Assembly (NCBI RefSeq): GCF_050589625.1
Contig: NZ_JBNGOP010000005.1
Coordinates: 186,001 to 250,000 of the forward strand
DNA length: 64,000 nucleotides
Direction of reading: 5' to 3'
DNA from: Pelagihabitans sp947500445
Lineage (GTDB): Bacteria > Bacteroidota > Bacteroidia > Flavobacteriales > Flavobacteriaceae
Every line of letters starts with the position of its first letter. Position 1 is the stretch's first letter. Under the pieces are notes generated by a model, which saw only the letters and a list, made by a program, of their open reading frames with translations, searched no databases and was not told the DNA's origin. Below are positions 40,401 to 50,000 of this stretch, one piece after another. The position numbers were made by a program, and so were the translations under genes.

Positions 40401-43400
40401 ACAAAAGCCAAGCAGCAACTAGCAACGGTTTTGCCAGTGTACATGGTTCCTGCAAACATGCAGCAGATCGAAACCTTTCCACTTACGCCCAATGGCAAGG
40501 TAGACAAGCGTGCTTTGGTGAGTACCATGGCGACGATGGTTACCAGAAAAGGCTATGAACCACCAGTGGGTAGGTTCGAAGAGGCTTTACAAGCAGTATG
40601 GCAAGATGTATTGGCATGTGAGCAAATAGGGGTAACTGACGACTTCTTTGATTTAGGCGGGCACTCCATCAAAGCCATCAAGCTGGGCAACCTGGTACAG
40701 GCCAGGCTACAGCAGCAGCTTACCGTCAGGCAAGTGTTTGAGCACCCGACCATCCGTGCACAGGCGTCCTTGTTAGAAAAGGAGGGAGTGGATAGCCTGC
40801 CACCAATCAAGAGCCTTGCCGGAGCTGCTGACTACCCACTTTCACCTGGGCAGGAGCGTTTGTGGGTATTGTGGCAACTAGGCACCGATATGGCCGCTTA
40901 TAATATGCCGGGGATATTTGAGTTGTCAGCGTTGCCCGACGAGGGGATGTTGCGACAAGCGCTCGCCAGCGTTATCAAGCAGAATCATAGCCTGCGTACT
41001 GTGTTCGTTGAGCAAGACGGTGAACCGCGTCAGGCAATCATAGAGCCGGGCGAAGCGTGGTGGCAACAAGTGTGGGAAGAAGTAGAATTGTCTGGGGAAT
41101 CCTTGGATAGTGAGGCGACCCATCAGTTGGTACTAGAGAGGGCCCAGAGGGCTTTTGACATGGAAAACGGTCCATTGCTGCGGGTCTCTCTCGTGAAGCA
41201 ACCTCAGTCAGGCAAGGCGCTCTTACTGCTGGTCATGTCACATATGATATCCGACGGGTGGTCAATGCAAGTATTATTGACAACATGGCTGACCGCTTAC
41301 GGGCGATTGGCCCAAGGCGAGTCGGTAGCCCTCCCTGCACTGGAAATACAGTACCCGGATTTTGCGGTTTGGCAGCGCGATCTGCTGGCGTCTGGTACAG
41401 GTGATAAGGAAAAGGCCTACTGGCTAAGCCAAATGGCCGGGCCACTCCCGATGATGAACCTGCCCACCGACCGCCCAAGGCCGAATATCAAGACTTACGA
41501 AGGGGCGGTTTACAAGGCAGTGATCCATGACAGTGCTGTCGCAGGCTTGCGGCATTTGGTCAAAGAGGAAGGGGGAAGCCTATATATGGGCTTACTCGCG
41601 GCATTGTCCGCCTTCTTTTATCGGTATACTGGTGGGCAACGCGATATGGTAATTGGCTCGCCCATGGCGGGTAGGCAACATCCTTTGTTGAAAGACCAAA
41701 TAGGGTTGTTTCTCAATACGTTGCCACTACGGGTGCAGCCCGATGGTACACAAGGGTTCGGGGCATTGCTGTCCCAGGCCAAAACAGTAGCACTTGGTGC
41801 GCTCGACAATCAAAACCTACCCTTTCAAGAGTTGGTTGAACACCTCAACGTTCGGCGAGACCTGAGCCGGGAGCCGTTGTTCGACGTGCTATTAGTGCTG
41901 CAAAACATGGTAGACATGACAGCGGGTACCACTACGGCGGGCGGTCTTGAAGTAAAGCCGTATAACCAGGACATAGGGCTGAGCAAATACGACTTGAGCT
42001 TCAACTTTGCCGAAACTACCGTAGGACTGGCCTTGACGCTGGAGTACAATACAGATCTTTTCGATCCCGAAACCGTCCATGCGATGTGCGAACGGTTTGA
42101 ACGGCTTTTGCTGGGGATGACACAGCAGCCGGAGTCCCCTATTGCCCAGGTACCATGGCTGGACGAGGCAGAGGAACGATACTTGATAGATACACTGGCA
42201 GGCAAAGCGGTTGCTTACGACCAGGGTACCCTACATAGCTTAATCTCGGAGCAAGCAGTCCTGACCGCCGACGCTCCGGCAATAGGATGTCGGGGCAAGT
42301 GGCTTACCTATGGGGAATTGGAAAGGCTGGCCAACCAGGTAGCGCGTTACCTGACCGATGAAATGGGTGTGCAACCAGGTGATAAGGTCGGTATACTGTG
42401 TCACCGGGATGAAAAAATGGTAGCCTTGCTGTTAGGGGTTCTAAAGACAGGGGCGGCTTATGTCGCCATTGATCCTGCCTACCCTGCGACTCGAATCACT
42501 TTTATGACCGAAGATGCAGGCCTTACTTTGTTAGTTGCGGAACAGGCAGCGATATCGGGAGGCATTCCGGCTGAACTGACTGTATTGTCTTTGCAAACAC
42601 TGTTGGAGGGGGCTACTACCCAAACTACGGATAGCCTGCCAGAAAAGGCTAGTCCCGAAGGCCTGGCCTATATGATCTATACCAGTGGGTCCACCGGACA
42701 GCCCAAAGGCGTACAGATAGAGCATTGTCAGGTGACCGCCTTTATGCATTGGTGTCGACAAGAATTTGCCCAATCAGATTATCAATTGGCCCTAGCTGTG
42801 ACTTCCTACTGTTTCGACCTTTCCGTCTTCGAATTGTTCTTTCCGCTCACCGTAGGTAAACCAGTACAGGTGCTAGGTTCAGGGGTTGAGATTATAGAAG
42901 TGCTGCAAACTGCAACCGAACCACTGCTGGTCAACACGGTACCATCGGTAGTGGGTGAGCTCATTGCCGCAGGGGCTGACCTGTCGCCTATCGCCGTGCT
43001 CAATATGGCAGGAGAACCAATCCCATTCCACTTTAAGGAGCATTTTGACCTTGGGCAAATGGAAGTACGCAACCTCTATGGTCCCAGCGAAGATACTACC
43101 TACAGCACCTGCTACCGCTTTGTGCAAACAGACGATGTGATTCCCATCGGCTACCCAATTGCCAATACTTACTGTTACCTGATGGATGAAAACGGGCAGC
43201 TTACACCTCCTGGGGTGGCAGGAGAGCTATGCCTGTCAGGTGCGGGAGTGGCACGAGGCTACCATGGCCGCCCGACACTGACCAGGGAACGTTTTGGCGA
43301 AGATCTCTTCCGCCCGGGCAACCGCCTGTACAAGACGGGGGATCTTTGTAAATGGAGGGCTGACGGGCAGCTGGAATACCTCGGCAGGATCGACAATCAG

Positions 43401-43994
43401 GTAAAAGTAAGAGGCTTTAGGATCGAGCCGGGGGAGATCGAAAAGGCACTGGCCGCTCACGATGGTATTGGCGAAGCTTTGGTGGCCGTGTGGGATAGCC
43501 CTGATCAAGGCCCCAAGCTGGTAGCTTATGTACAAGCCACAGACGAGGAGTTGGTGGAAGCTGCACAGCAGCGCATCAAACAACAACTGCCCGTATACAT
43601 GCACCCCGACTATGTGGTGATATTGGAAGTGTTTCCCAGAAATACCAACGGCAAAACTGACCGGACAGCCCTACCAGCACCACAAGCCAAGGTGGCGCAA
43701 GAAGTAACTGCCGCTACCAATGAAGAAGAGGCGCGTGTGATGGCTTGCTGGAAAGCTGTACTCGGGGCCGATGAACTAGGCATACACCACAATTTCTTTG
43801 AAGCTGGTGGTAATTCGCTCAAGGCAATAAGACTGTTCAAAGCCCTTGACAGCGAATTCCCCAACACCTTTAAAGTCACAGACCTGTTTAGCAGGGCGAC
43901 CATCGCCAGTCAGGCAGCATTTGCCCGAGGGCAAGGCACAAATGGTAAGGAAGGCGAAGGCCCTTCGGAAGAATTGATTGAATTAACTTACTAA
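33771..43994 (+). CDS. NRPS: half-C, A-T-E (D-Ser), C-A-T (unknown, Pro-clade), C-A-T (Ala)
   Basis: 3407 residues. The first ~235 residues resemble only the C-terminal lobe of a condensation domain (start YWMSKL, end with the usual C-to-A linker) and lack HHxxxDG. A1 reads DVWHVSLIDK, one change from the serine code. T1 is LGGDSI (S789). An epimerase follows (840-1270): HHLIIDGVSW (H967), EGHGRE, VGWFTSIYP and NYLGSFDG, so D-serine is expected. The next C domain (MPLSPMQEGILFH, HHIIMDGWC) is of the type that accepts a D donor. A2 reads DSHFITFVVK; it shares the STGEQL/YGPSETHVV framework of proline-activating domains but has a changed pocket. T2 is GGHSI (S2299). The third C has SHMISDG: the first His is Ser, the catalytic H2491 is kept. 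A3 reads DLFNNALTYK (Ala), T3 GGNSL (S3349). The tail SEELIELTY meets the KS of the next protein. Confidence 0.95.
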   Translation: MNTTSQNTRIAYKAANDYWMSKLQDITIPTYSLGIGDKEGSDRLAGQVPATTKALVSHVAKGRDLASSMVYLTVFRALRYHYFRDVDGVTCLPPQKGKEEQQPVYLLLSVNSDTTLRHILKACSEGWKAAYQHAAYEREELAALLASRGFSLEGIGQVAYFDERLHQQHDMSASALGLSLLGEEGAVFEWVYDAVKFPEVYMQQWAGHYLKALACFKEWLDLPIVDWPLLSEEEKLQQLNVWNRTGVDYPDKATLHGLFEEQVKSNGSRTAVADDRQSLTYQALDHAANQLASHLREAYGVGRNDRVAVMLDRGVPLWVALLAVLKTGAAYVPIGTSFPDSRVEFILQDVTPKAMIATSSEVFSDTEIPTLYMDSDEWEHQGGENQLEPVSPDATACIIYTSGSTGTPKGVAVAHRGVVNRIAWQWQALGYGQNDVVLQKTTPTFDVSVWELFMPLAFGARAVACETVTAHDPQLLCEAIERHHVTNLHFVPSMFQAFLENLDTEQLSQTKTLRSIVTSGEALKADTVDKHYDKFPSVPLHNLYGPTEASIDVSWHQAQPGQSVVPIGKPIQNIKLHICDENGRLLPAGAVGEINIAGIGLAHGYVNQPKLTADKFVAGALPLRETTYRTGDLGRWLPNGEIAYMGRTDHQVKLRGFRIELGEIESVLLRHQAVNACAVLLKASPDRLVAFLVGAGQGQEENLHAHMEANLPAYMVVHQLVHIAEMPLTPSGKADRKALACLEEGGGMVGQYTPPQSDEEKLLVEVWQAVLQKEQVGITDNFFHLGGDSIVAIQVVSRLAASGYQLQVKQLLKDPYIDRLAQIMERRQNMASQALVTGRSRLAPMQWHLVVHNGVHMHHFNQVMSLAVDSLPTIDRLRQLFAQLAQHHDMLRFTYHVEDNYPYGYIHDGQAIPEVLEASLQSEADEQKDLEQLVTEAQASFNLQSGPLLKAIAVRSTTQDYLLLIAHHLIIDGVSWRILLEDLHTLWQMPEATDLKDGVLPNKSFSYRDWVEKLYEEAGQATFEEVAREYWPVAKEKDMPALPGQAMAAPDLVRDAAYCHVLFDQDMTEALRGPLNKPFNTDLQDFLLAAVSDVLAVWVGAQSLPIMLEGHGRETWGSFAEVDLSRTVGWFTSIYPVYLTRQTGLQDQLIHVKECLRRVPFQGMGYGMERYLGEAATPEAVRYPVSFNYLGSFDGVTQTTGAFKLVDVPVGPIQAPDGPRQFALEVSAVVVEGRLRLALAYNRLYHTQRDMEQLLDQIKGSLEALANMAASQQRRIYTPTDFRYKALTLQQASELGETEALEEVMPLSPMQEGILFHALMAPDSAAYFEQVSMTLQGKLDIARLTVCFQMLGERHSVLKARIWGQASGTTLQIISAQRPLPVIQEDFSDEGNQQAAIEAWKQTDRQQGFDLYSEPLTRLGILKIAEDTHEIVWSHHHIIMDGWCLGIVLGDLFALYGQQGTPSLGNLSPVAPYAAYIDWLDTVDRKAAEAYWNAYLNGFGEASTLSMHKETGANGQGSQRLRLGKVVSTALKASAQKQEVTLNTTIQALWGVLLHKLVRQTDILFGGVVSGRPAELPGVEQMVGLFINTLPVRLQIGQEDTVWGVAARLQGDAIEATPYHHFPLADIQAMRGAKQVLFDHIMVFDNYPVADQLQQISQQADQLPEVVGMGLVEATHYGLTVIVVPGEDIEVRFEYDKATYTDAQMAQVSSCFERLAQQAIETSDTPIASLRLLSDSQRKALLAHNPKPVSYPDGENVPVLLEACASQNPDKLALVCAEDRYTYQALEALTNQVANYLLASYDIGPDVCVGVMLHRSAWSVIAMNAVLKTGACYLPIDPTLPAERIDYIVNDAKPVVIFTQAACEAALPHEWQNRLCMVEGHEWQDFADQSPDIKIEADSLSYIIYTSGSTGTPKGVAQTHRTVHNLIRWDIDHSGIAGGLRQLQYSAFGFDSSLHDAWFVLSNGGTLYVATDELRTDFEALSTYVVQEGIEVFSVPFSALDAFFSIYGDSGLSGHQLKHLISTGEQLLVNTPLKQFLEANPAVCLHNFYGPSETHVVTAAKLSAAMGNITERPTIGYPLTNARLYVLDEQYHLMPEGVPGQIFIAGEYLAKGYLGKMALTSQRFVDDPFYPGEKMYASGDLGRWLPDRQIEYLGRIDDQVKIRGFRVEPGEVEAQVLRLPGIQKAVVVASEQAGEQTLLAFVVTGEKFDETKAKQQLATVLPVYMVPANMQQIETFPLTPNGKVDKRALVSTMATMVTRKGYEPPVGRFEEALQAVWQDVLACEQIGVTDDFFDLGGHSIKAIKLGNLVQARLQQQLTVRQVFEHPTIRAQASLLEKEGVDSLPPIKSLAGAADYPLSPGQERLWVLWQLGTDMAAYNMPGIFELSALPDEGMLRQALASVIKQNHSLRTVFVEQDGEPRQAIIEPGEAWWQQVWEEVELSGESLDSEATHQLVLERAQRAFDMENGPLLRVSLVKQPQSGKALLLLVMSHMISDGWSMQVLLTTWLTAYGRLAQGESVALPALEIQYPDFAVWQRDLLASGTGDKEKAYWLSQMAGPLPMMNLPTDRPRPNIKTYEGAVYKAVIHDSAVAGLRHLVKEEGGSLYMGLLAALSAFFYRYTGGQRDMVIGSPMAGRQHPLLKDQIGLFLNTLPLRVQPDGTQGFGALLSQAKTVALGALDNQNLPFQELVEHLNVRRDLSREPLFDVLLVLQNMVDMTAGTTTAGGLEVKPYNQDIGLSKYDLSFNFAETTVGLALTLEYNTDLFDPETVHAMCERFERLLLGMTQQPESPIAQVPWLDEAEERYLIDTLAGKAVAYDQGTLHSLISEQAVLTADAPAIGCRGKWLTYGELERLANQVARYLTDEMGVQPGDKVGILCHRDEKMVALLLGVLKTGAAYVAIDPAYPATRITFMTEDAGLTLLVAEQAAISGGIPAELTVLSLQTLLEGATTQTTDSLPEKASPEGLAYMIYTSGSTGQPKGVQIEHCQVTAFMHWCRQEFAQSDYQLALAVTSYCFDLSVFELFFPLTVGKPVQVLGSGVEIIEVLQTATEPLLVNTVPSVVGELIAAGADLSPIAVLNMAGEPIPFHFKEHFDLGQMEVRNLYGPSEDTTYSTCYRFVQTDDVIPIGYPIANTYCYLMDENGQLTPPGVAGELCLSGAGVARGYHGRPTLTRERFGEDLFRPGNRLYKTGDLCKWRADGQLEYLGRIDNQVKVRGFRIEPGEIEKALAAHDGIGEALVAVWDSPDQGPKLVAYVQATDEELVEAAQQRIKQQLPVYMHPDYVVILEVFPRNTNGKTDRTALPAPQAKVAQEVTAATNEEEARVMACWKAVLGADELGIHHNFFEAGGNSLKAIRLFKALDSEFPNTFKVTDLFSRATIASQAAFARGQGTNGKEGEGPSEELIELTY
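36280..37570 (+). other. Epimerisation domain (acts on Ser)
   Basis: HHLIIDGVSWRILLEDL, LEGHGRETW, RTVGWFTSIYPVYL and FNYLGSFDGV are the family's core motifs in order. It follows a LGGDSI carrier and precedes a C domain of the D-donor type. It is the only recognisable E domain in the window. Confidence 0.9.
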
Positions 43995-44033
43995 GCCAAT
44001 AGGGCTTCAATAGTAAAAAACAAATTAGCCAAC

Positions 44034-47000
44034 ATGAAAATTAACAAACGGGACATAGCGATTATCGGTATTGGGGGCAAGTATCCCCAGGCAGACAGCC
44101 TTTCCGGTTTTTTGGAATTGTTGCGCATAGGGCAAGACCTGGTGCGCCCTCTGAGTGCTGAAAGGATATCGCAAACCGCTATACCCTTTGGCAAAGACTA
44201 CCAAATCATGGGCTTTTTGGAAGGCATAGACCAATTTGATGCACCCTTCTTTGGTATGGCAGAAGGCGAAGCGATACACATGGACCCACGGCAGCGTTTG
44301 TTACTGGCAGCAGCTTACCATGCTTTTGAGTCGGCAGGGCAGGGACTCAATGCTGTGCAGGGTAGCGATACTGGGGTATTCCTGGCCGATGCCAAACTGG
44401 ACTACTATCAACATGCAGAAGCTTACGATCCGGCATTGGTCACGGGCAATAACAATGCCGCCATGGCTGGCAGGATAGCCCGTTTCTTCAACTTGCGTGG
44501 TACGGCCGAGGTAGTAGACACTGCCTGTTCTTCGGCGCTGACCGCCCTACACCATGCCTGCAATGCCCTGCTGCTTGGTGATGTCGGCCAGGCATTGGTA
44601 GGCGGTGCGAGCCTGATGTTGTTTCCGCCTGAAAAATCGAGAAATACAGGCATGGGCATAGAGTCGCCTACCGGCAAAGCCAGGGCTTTTTCCGCAGAAG
44701 CGGATGGCACGAGCAACGGGGAGTTGGTCGCATGTTTGTTACTAAAACCATTGGATGCCGCACTGGAAGCCAATGACCCGGTGTATGCGATTATCAACAG
44801 TACGGCAGTGAATCAGGATGCGGCACTTTCGGCAAGCTTTACCGCTCCCGACAGCATAGCACAGTCCGAGGTAATCCTCAAAGCCTGGCAAAAAGCAGGC
44901 ATTGACCCTGCTACGATCAATTATATAGAAGCCCATGGTACCGGTACCAAGCTGGGCGACCCGATCGAAATCGATGGCATCGACCAGGCGTTTGAAGCAG
45001 GAGGCGTACCAAAAGGCCATACCTGTGCAGTGTCGTCGGTGAAGTCAAACCTGGGCCATACGGACAGTACAGCGGGGCTGGCAGGCCTGATCAAGGCCGT
45101 GTTGTCACTACATACCAAGGAACTGATGCCCTCTTTGCATGTAACGGCGTTGAATCCTTTTATAGATTTTGAAAAGTCGGTGACTTCTGTCAATACAAGC
45201 CTCAAGTCTTGGCCTTTGCCCGATAATGCTACCTTGCGACGATGTGGCGTAAGCTCGTTTGGACTGACGGGTACCAATACGCATGTGGTTTTGCAGGAAG
45301 CACCCGAAGCCGTGACGGACGAAATTGCCACTCCCCAATTGGTCTTACTTAGTGCCCATCACCCTGAGTCGTTAAAGCAGCAAGCCGAAGACTTGCTAGA
45401 ATATATAGCACAGCACCCAGATACGCACCTGACTCCTTTAGCAGCTACTTTACAACGACGAGGCCAGTTTCCATATCGATGGTGCACCGTAGCCGATAGT
45501 GTAGCGACGCTTCAAAAGGCCTTGGCAGAAGTTGCCGATACAGCCGTAGCCCCTAGTGAGGGCATGGCCAAATACTTCATCTTATTTCCCGGTACAGGGA
45601 ACGTAAACCAACAATTAGCAGGGCAGTTATGTGATCAAGACGAGGTTTTTGCACAATACTGGCAGCAAGCGGCTATGCACTTCAAGCGTGAGCCTGGCGA
45701 AGGAACCGTATTATTGGCTTATCAATATGCCCTCTACCACAGCCTAAAAGAAAAAGGCGTACACAGCCGCTACTTGATCGGCGACGGGGTAGGCAAGCTG
45801 GTCATTGCCGTACTGCAAGGCAAACAAACCTTGGTAGAGGCCATGGCGGATACCGAAAGTGCTGTGCCGGGTACACTTGCGCAAATCCAACTGCGCATGG
45901 AAAAAATGTTGCAAGCCGAAGCCACCGCCGATACGCTTGGGCTGATCGCGCTTAGCCCTAATAGCAACATGGCCGAAGGGCTTAGCCCTATGCTGCCCGG
46001 TTTTCCCAAAGCACGGCTTCATGCCCCGGAAATAGGCGAAGGCATGCTGGCACAACTGCTCGCAGGGCTGTTTATGGAAGGTGTAGGGATTGCCCCAATG
46101 ACCAAAGCCCCACTATTGAAGCTATTGCCTCCATATCCATTTCAGAGCAAGCGACTTTGGCTGAAGCCACCTACGTCAAGGCCTGAAACGGATTGGCTGT
46201 ACGATGTGGTTTGGGAATCAACCGCTATCGACCCACAAGGACTTGCTTCAGAGCTTGTGATGATTACCCTGGAAGAAGTGCTGCCCGAATGGGTAGACAC
46301 GCTCCATCAACAAGGGGTAAACGTAACGCACGTACAGCTAGGACAGACTGCCTATACTTGTGACGATTGGCGACGTTATAGGCTACGTCAGGCACATATG
46401 GCAGACTGGGAAAAGATGCTGGCACATTGGCAGCGACAGGAAATCACCCCGGTGCAGGTGTTGGTCGTGGCTCCGGATCGTATAGCCCCGGTAGAGGCAC
46501 TGCAAAGTATGATGCATATCGTCCAGGGCTTGGAGGCATGGATGACTGAAGGCACCCCCAGCCTATGTTTGGTAACGAAGCAAGGACATGCCTTAAGCGC
46601 CGGTGAACAGCCCAACCCTACCCATGCGGCCATGCAAGGGGTGTTCAACAGCTTGTCACAAGAGTACCTTGCATTGGAAACCCGCTGTATAGACTTAGCG
46701 GCATCCGTCGCGCTTGAGACTTTTGTGCAGGTATTGGCTACGCCTACTGCACAAACGCAAACAGCCATTAGGGGGAGCGAAGCCTTTGTACCGACTTTGG
46801 TTCATCGCGAACAGATTGAAAACAACGAAGTGTCTATAGCAGTAGGAGGACACTACCTGATCACAGGCGGTACGGGCGGCATCGGGATGTTGATCGGTGA
46901 GGCTTTGGCTGCACAAGGTATAGCCCATATTACCCTATTAGGCCGTAAAAAACTGGATACTCATAAGCCTTGGGCTACATTGGCAGCTGACCAGGGAGAA

Positions 47001-50000
47001 TTTCAGGAATATTACGACACTTTTGCAAAATGGGAACAACAAGGCAGCCAAGTGTCTTATTACCGTGCGCCGCTCGGTGACCATGAGGCGGTGAGTAAGG
47101 CAATAGCCAACGCCAAAGAAAAAGCAGGTGTTGTAACAGGGGTATTTCATACTGCAGGTGCCCCCGGCAAAAAATACTTGCGCAATCATTCCGAAACGTC
47201 TTTCATGGAGGCATTAGAACCCAAAATACAAGGTACAATCAACTTGCATCAAGTACTTCAGGCGCACCGGCCTGACTTCTACTTGCTCTTTTCGTCACAA
47301 AATGCCTGGTTGGGACACGAGCGAGGTACCAACTATGGCGCAGCCAATGCCTGGATGGACGCCTATGCGAATGCTCAAAGCCAAGCGGGGGAACCCTTCG
47401 TTGCGGTCAATTGGCCTGGATGGCATCAGACAGGCATGCTGGCCCGCACGTTGGTGCCTGGCCATCAGGAAAGTTACCAAGAGAGCTTACTGGGAAATCA
47501 GGAAGGACTTCGACTTATATTCAAGCTCATTGGACAAGCAAAACCCAACACCGTAATCTCTAAAATTGCACCAGCACAGATGCCCCCTAACCCATTTTGG
47601 CATATGCCTGATAACAGGGACTTAATGGGAGCAGCCGATACAGAAAATGCTTCAATAGGCCGATACGAAGACAACCCTGCCTGGACAGCGACACAAAACA
47701 CCGTAGCTGCATGTTGGTACGAAGTATTGCGGTCCGAGGACATGGCATTGACTGATGACTTTTTCGAGTTGGGAGGGCACTCGCTTAGTGGCATGCAGGT
47801 TGCCAACAAGATACAGGAACGGCTGAAAGTACCAATAGACTTTGACGAAGTATTTGCATACCCTACCCTCGGCGAGTTGGCACAACGGGTAGAAGGGTTG
47901 CTGTCGGGCAATAGCGAAGCGGTGGAGGTCATATCTCCAACACCTGAACGCCCATTTTACCCCATGTCGCACGCCCAAAAGCGGCTTTGGCTGCTCGATC
48001 AGATGGAGCCAGGTATGATAGCCTACAATATACCGGGGGCGTTTAAAGTTTATGGAACGCTAGACGTATCGAGGCTCGCCAAGGCTTTTGAAGCAGTAGT
48101 GGACAGGCACGAAAGCCTCCGTACTACCTTTGGCATGGAAGCCGGGGAGCCAGTACAATACATACATGCTCCTGGTCACATCGGTTTTGCAGTGCTAATA
48201 CATGACCTGCGCAATGAACCAGACAAAGAGGCACAGAGCATGGCCATGGCCAACAAGGAAGCCGCTACGCCTTTTGATTTGGAAAAAGGACCTTTGTTGC
48301 GCGTGTCATTGCTGCAGTTGGACGATACCACGTACGTGTTGTTGTTTACCATGCACCACATTGTGTCCGACCTGTGGTCGCTCAACATATTATTTGAAGA
48401 AACGATCAATCATTATCGAGGGGCCTCATTGTCTCCCTTGAGCATACAATACAAAGACTACGCAGCGTGGCAAAACGGATTGTTGGGAGCCAAAGGCGAC
48501 TCGGCTGCGCAAACTTATTGGGAGGGACAATTTGCCAGCCTGCCAGAGCCGCTGGCCTTAGCCACCGACCGGCCCCGGCCCCACATCATGACTTATGATG
48601 GTACTACCTTGCAGCGTATGATACCGAAGCAAGCACTGGACAACCTCAACACGTTGGCCAGACGGGAAAACACCAGTTTGTTCATTCTGCTCACAGCGAT
48701 GGCCAAGACCCTACTCCATCGGTATACCTTACAAGAAGATATTGTAGTGGGCACTCCGGTGCTTGGTAGAGACAACCCTGCACTGGAGCCTTTGATAGGG
48801 TATTTTGCCAATACACTGGCTTTACGTACTACCGTTGACAGTGGGCAGCCATTCAGCGAATTTTTGGCACAGGTCAAAGCAGTGTGTATGGATGCTTACC
48901 AACACCAAGCCTATCCCTTTGACAAGCTGGTAGACGGGCTGGGCCTCCAACGTGATATGAGCCGTTCACCCTTGTTTGATGTAGTAGTCGTGTTGCAAAA
49001 CCAGCAGAACAGTACTGTGCCGCAAGGGGAGGGAGGTTTTCAAATGGAAGCCTACCATACCGAGCGTGTCATTAGCAAATTTGACATCACCTTTAACTTT
49101 ACAGAACAAAAAGAGGGGCTCAAACTAAACCTCGAATACAATACCGGGCTTTTCGACAGCCAGCGCATGGAGCGTATGGTAGGGCATCTGGTATGCCTTA
49201 TCGAGGGTATCCTGCACAATCCAAGCCAGCCGTTGTCTGCATTGCCCATGGCTTCAGAGGAAGAACAGCAAACATTGTTGGCCTTACATGATCGGACCCA
49301 GATGGAATGGAATCAGGGCGATACGATTGTGAGCCTGTTTGTACAAGCGGTCGAGTCACATAGTGATCGTGTCGCACTTACATACCAGGGTGAGGAGTTG
49401 ACCTATCAAGCATTGGACGAGCTTTCCAACCAGATGGCACACGCTATACAGGCTGTCAATGGCCCTTTGGATAACGATACACTGGTGGCGATTATGTACG
49501 AACGCTCGGCTGATATGGTCGCTGCGATTCTGGCGGTGCTCAAGTGCGGAGCAGCTTACTTGCCACTCGACCCATCGCTGCCCGCTTCACGGGTTAGCTA
49601 TATATTGAACGATGCGCGACCGGTACTTGTGGTTGTGGCCGGTGAGGCCACGGCAGCACCTTTTGATTTGGGCGATACTACCTTACTTTGCCTAAGCCAG
49701 GAAAATCTGACGCCTCACCCTGCTACGCATTTAACCACTGCCCCAATGCCGGAAGACGTAGCTTATGTGATCTACACCTCCGGATCCACGGGCCAGCCCA
49801 AAGGGGTGATGGTAGAGCACCGTCAGGTAACCCGCTTGCTGTACTGTGAAGGCTTCGATTTTGACTTTGGCCCGACAGATACCTGGGTGCTATTCCATTC
49901 CATCAGTTTCGACTTTTCGGTATGGGAGCTTTGGGGAGCTTTACTATATGGGGGCAAACTACTCGTATTGCCACAGGACATAGCCCGTAGCCCACAGGCC

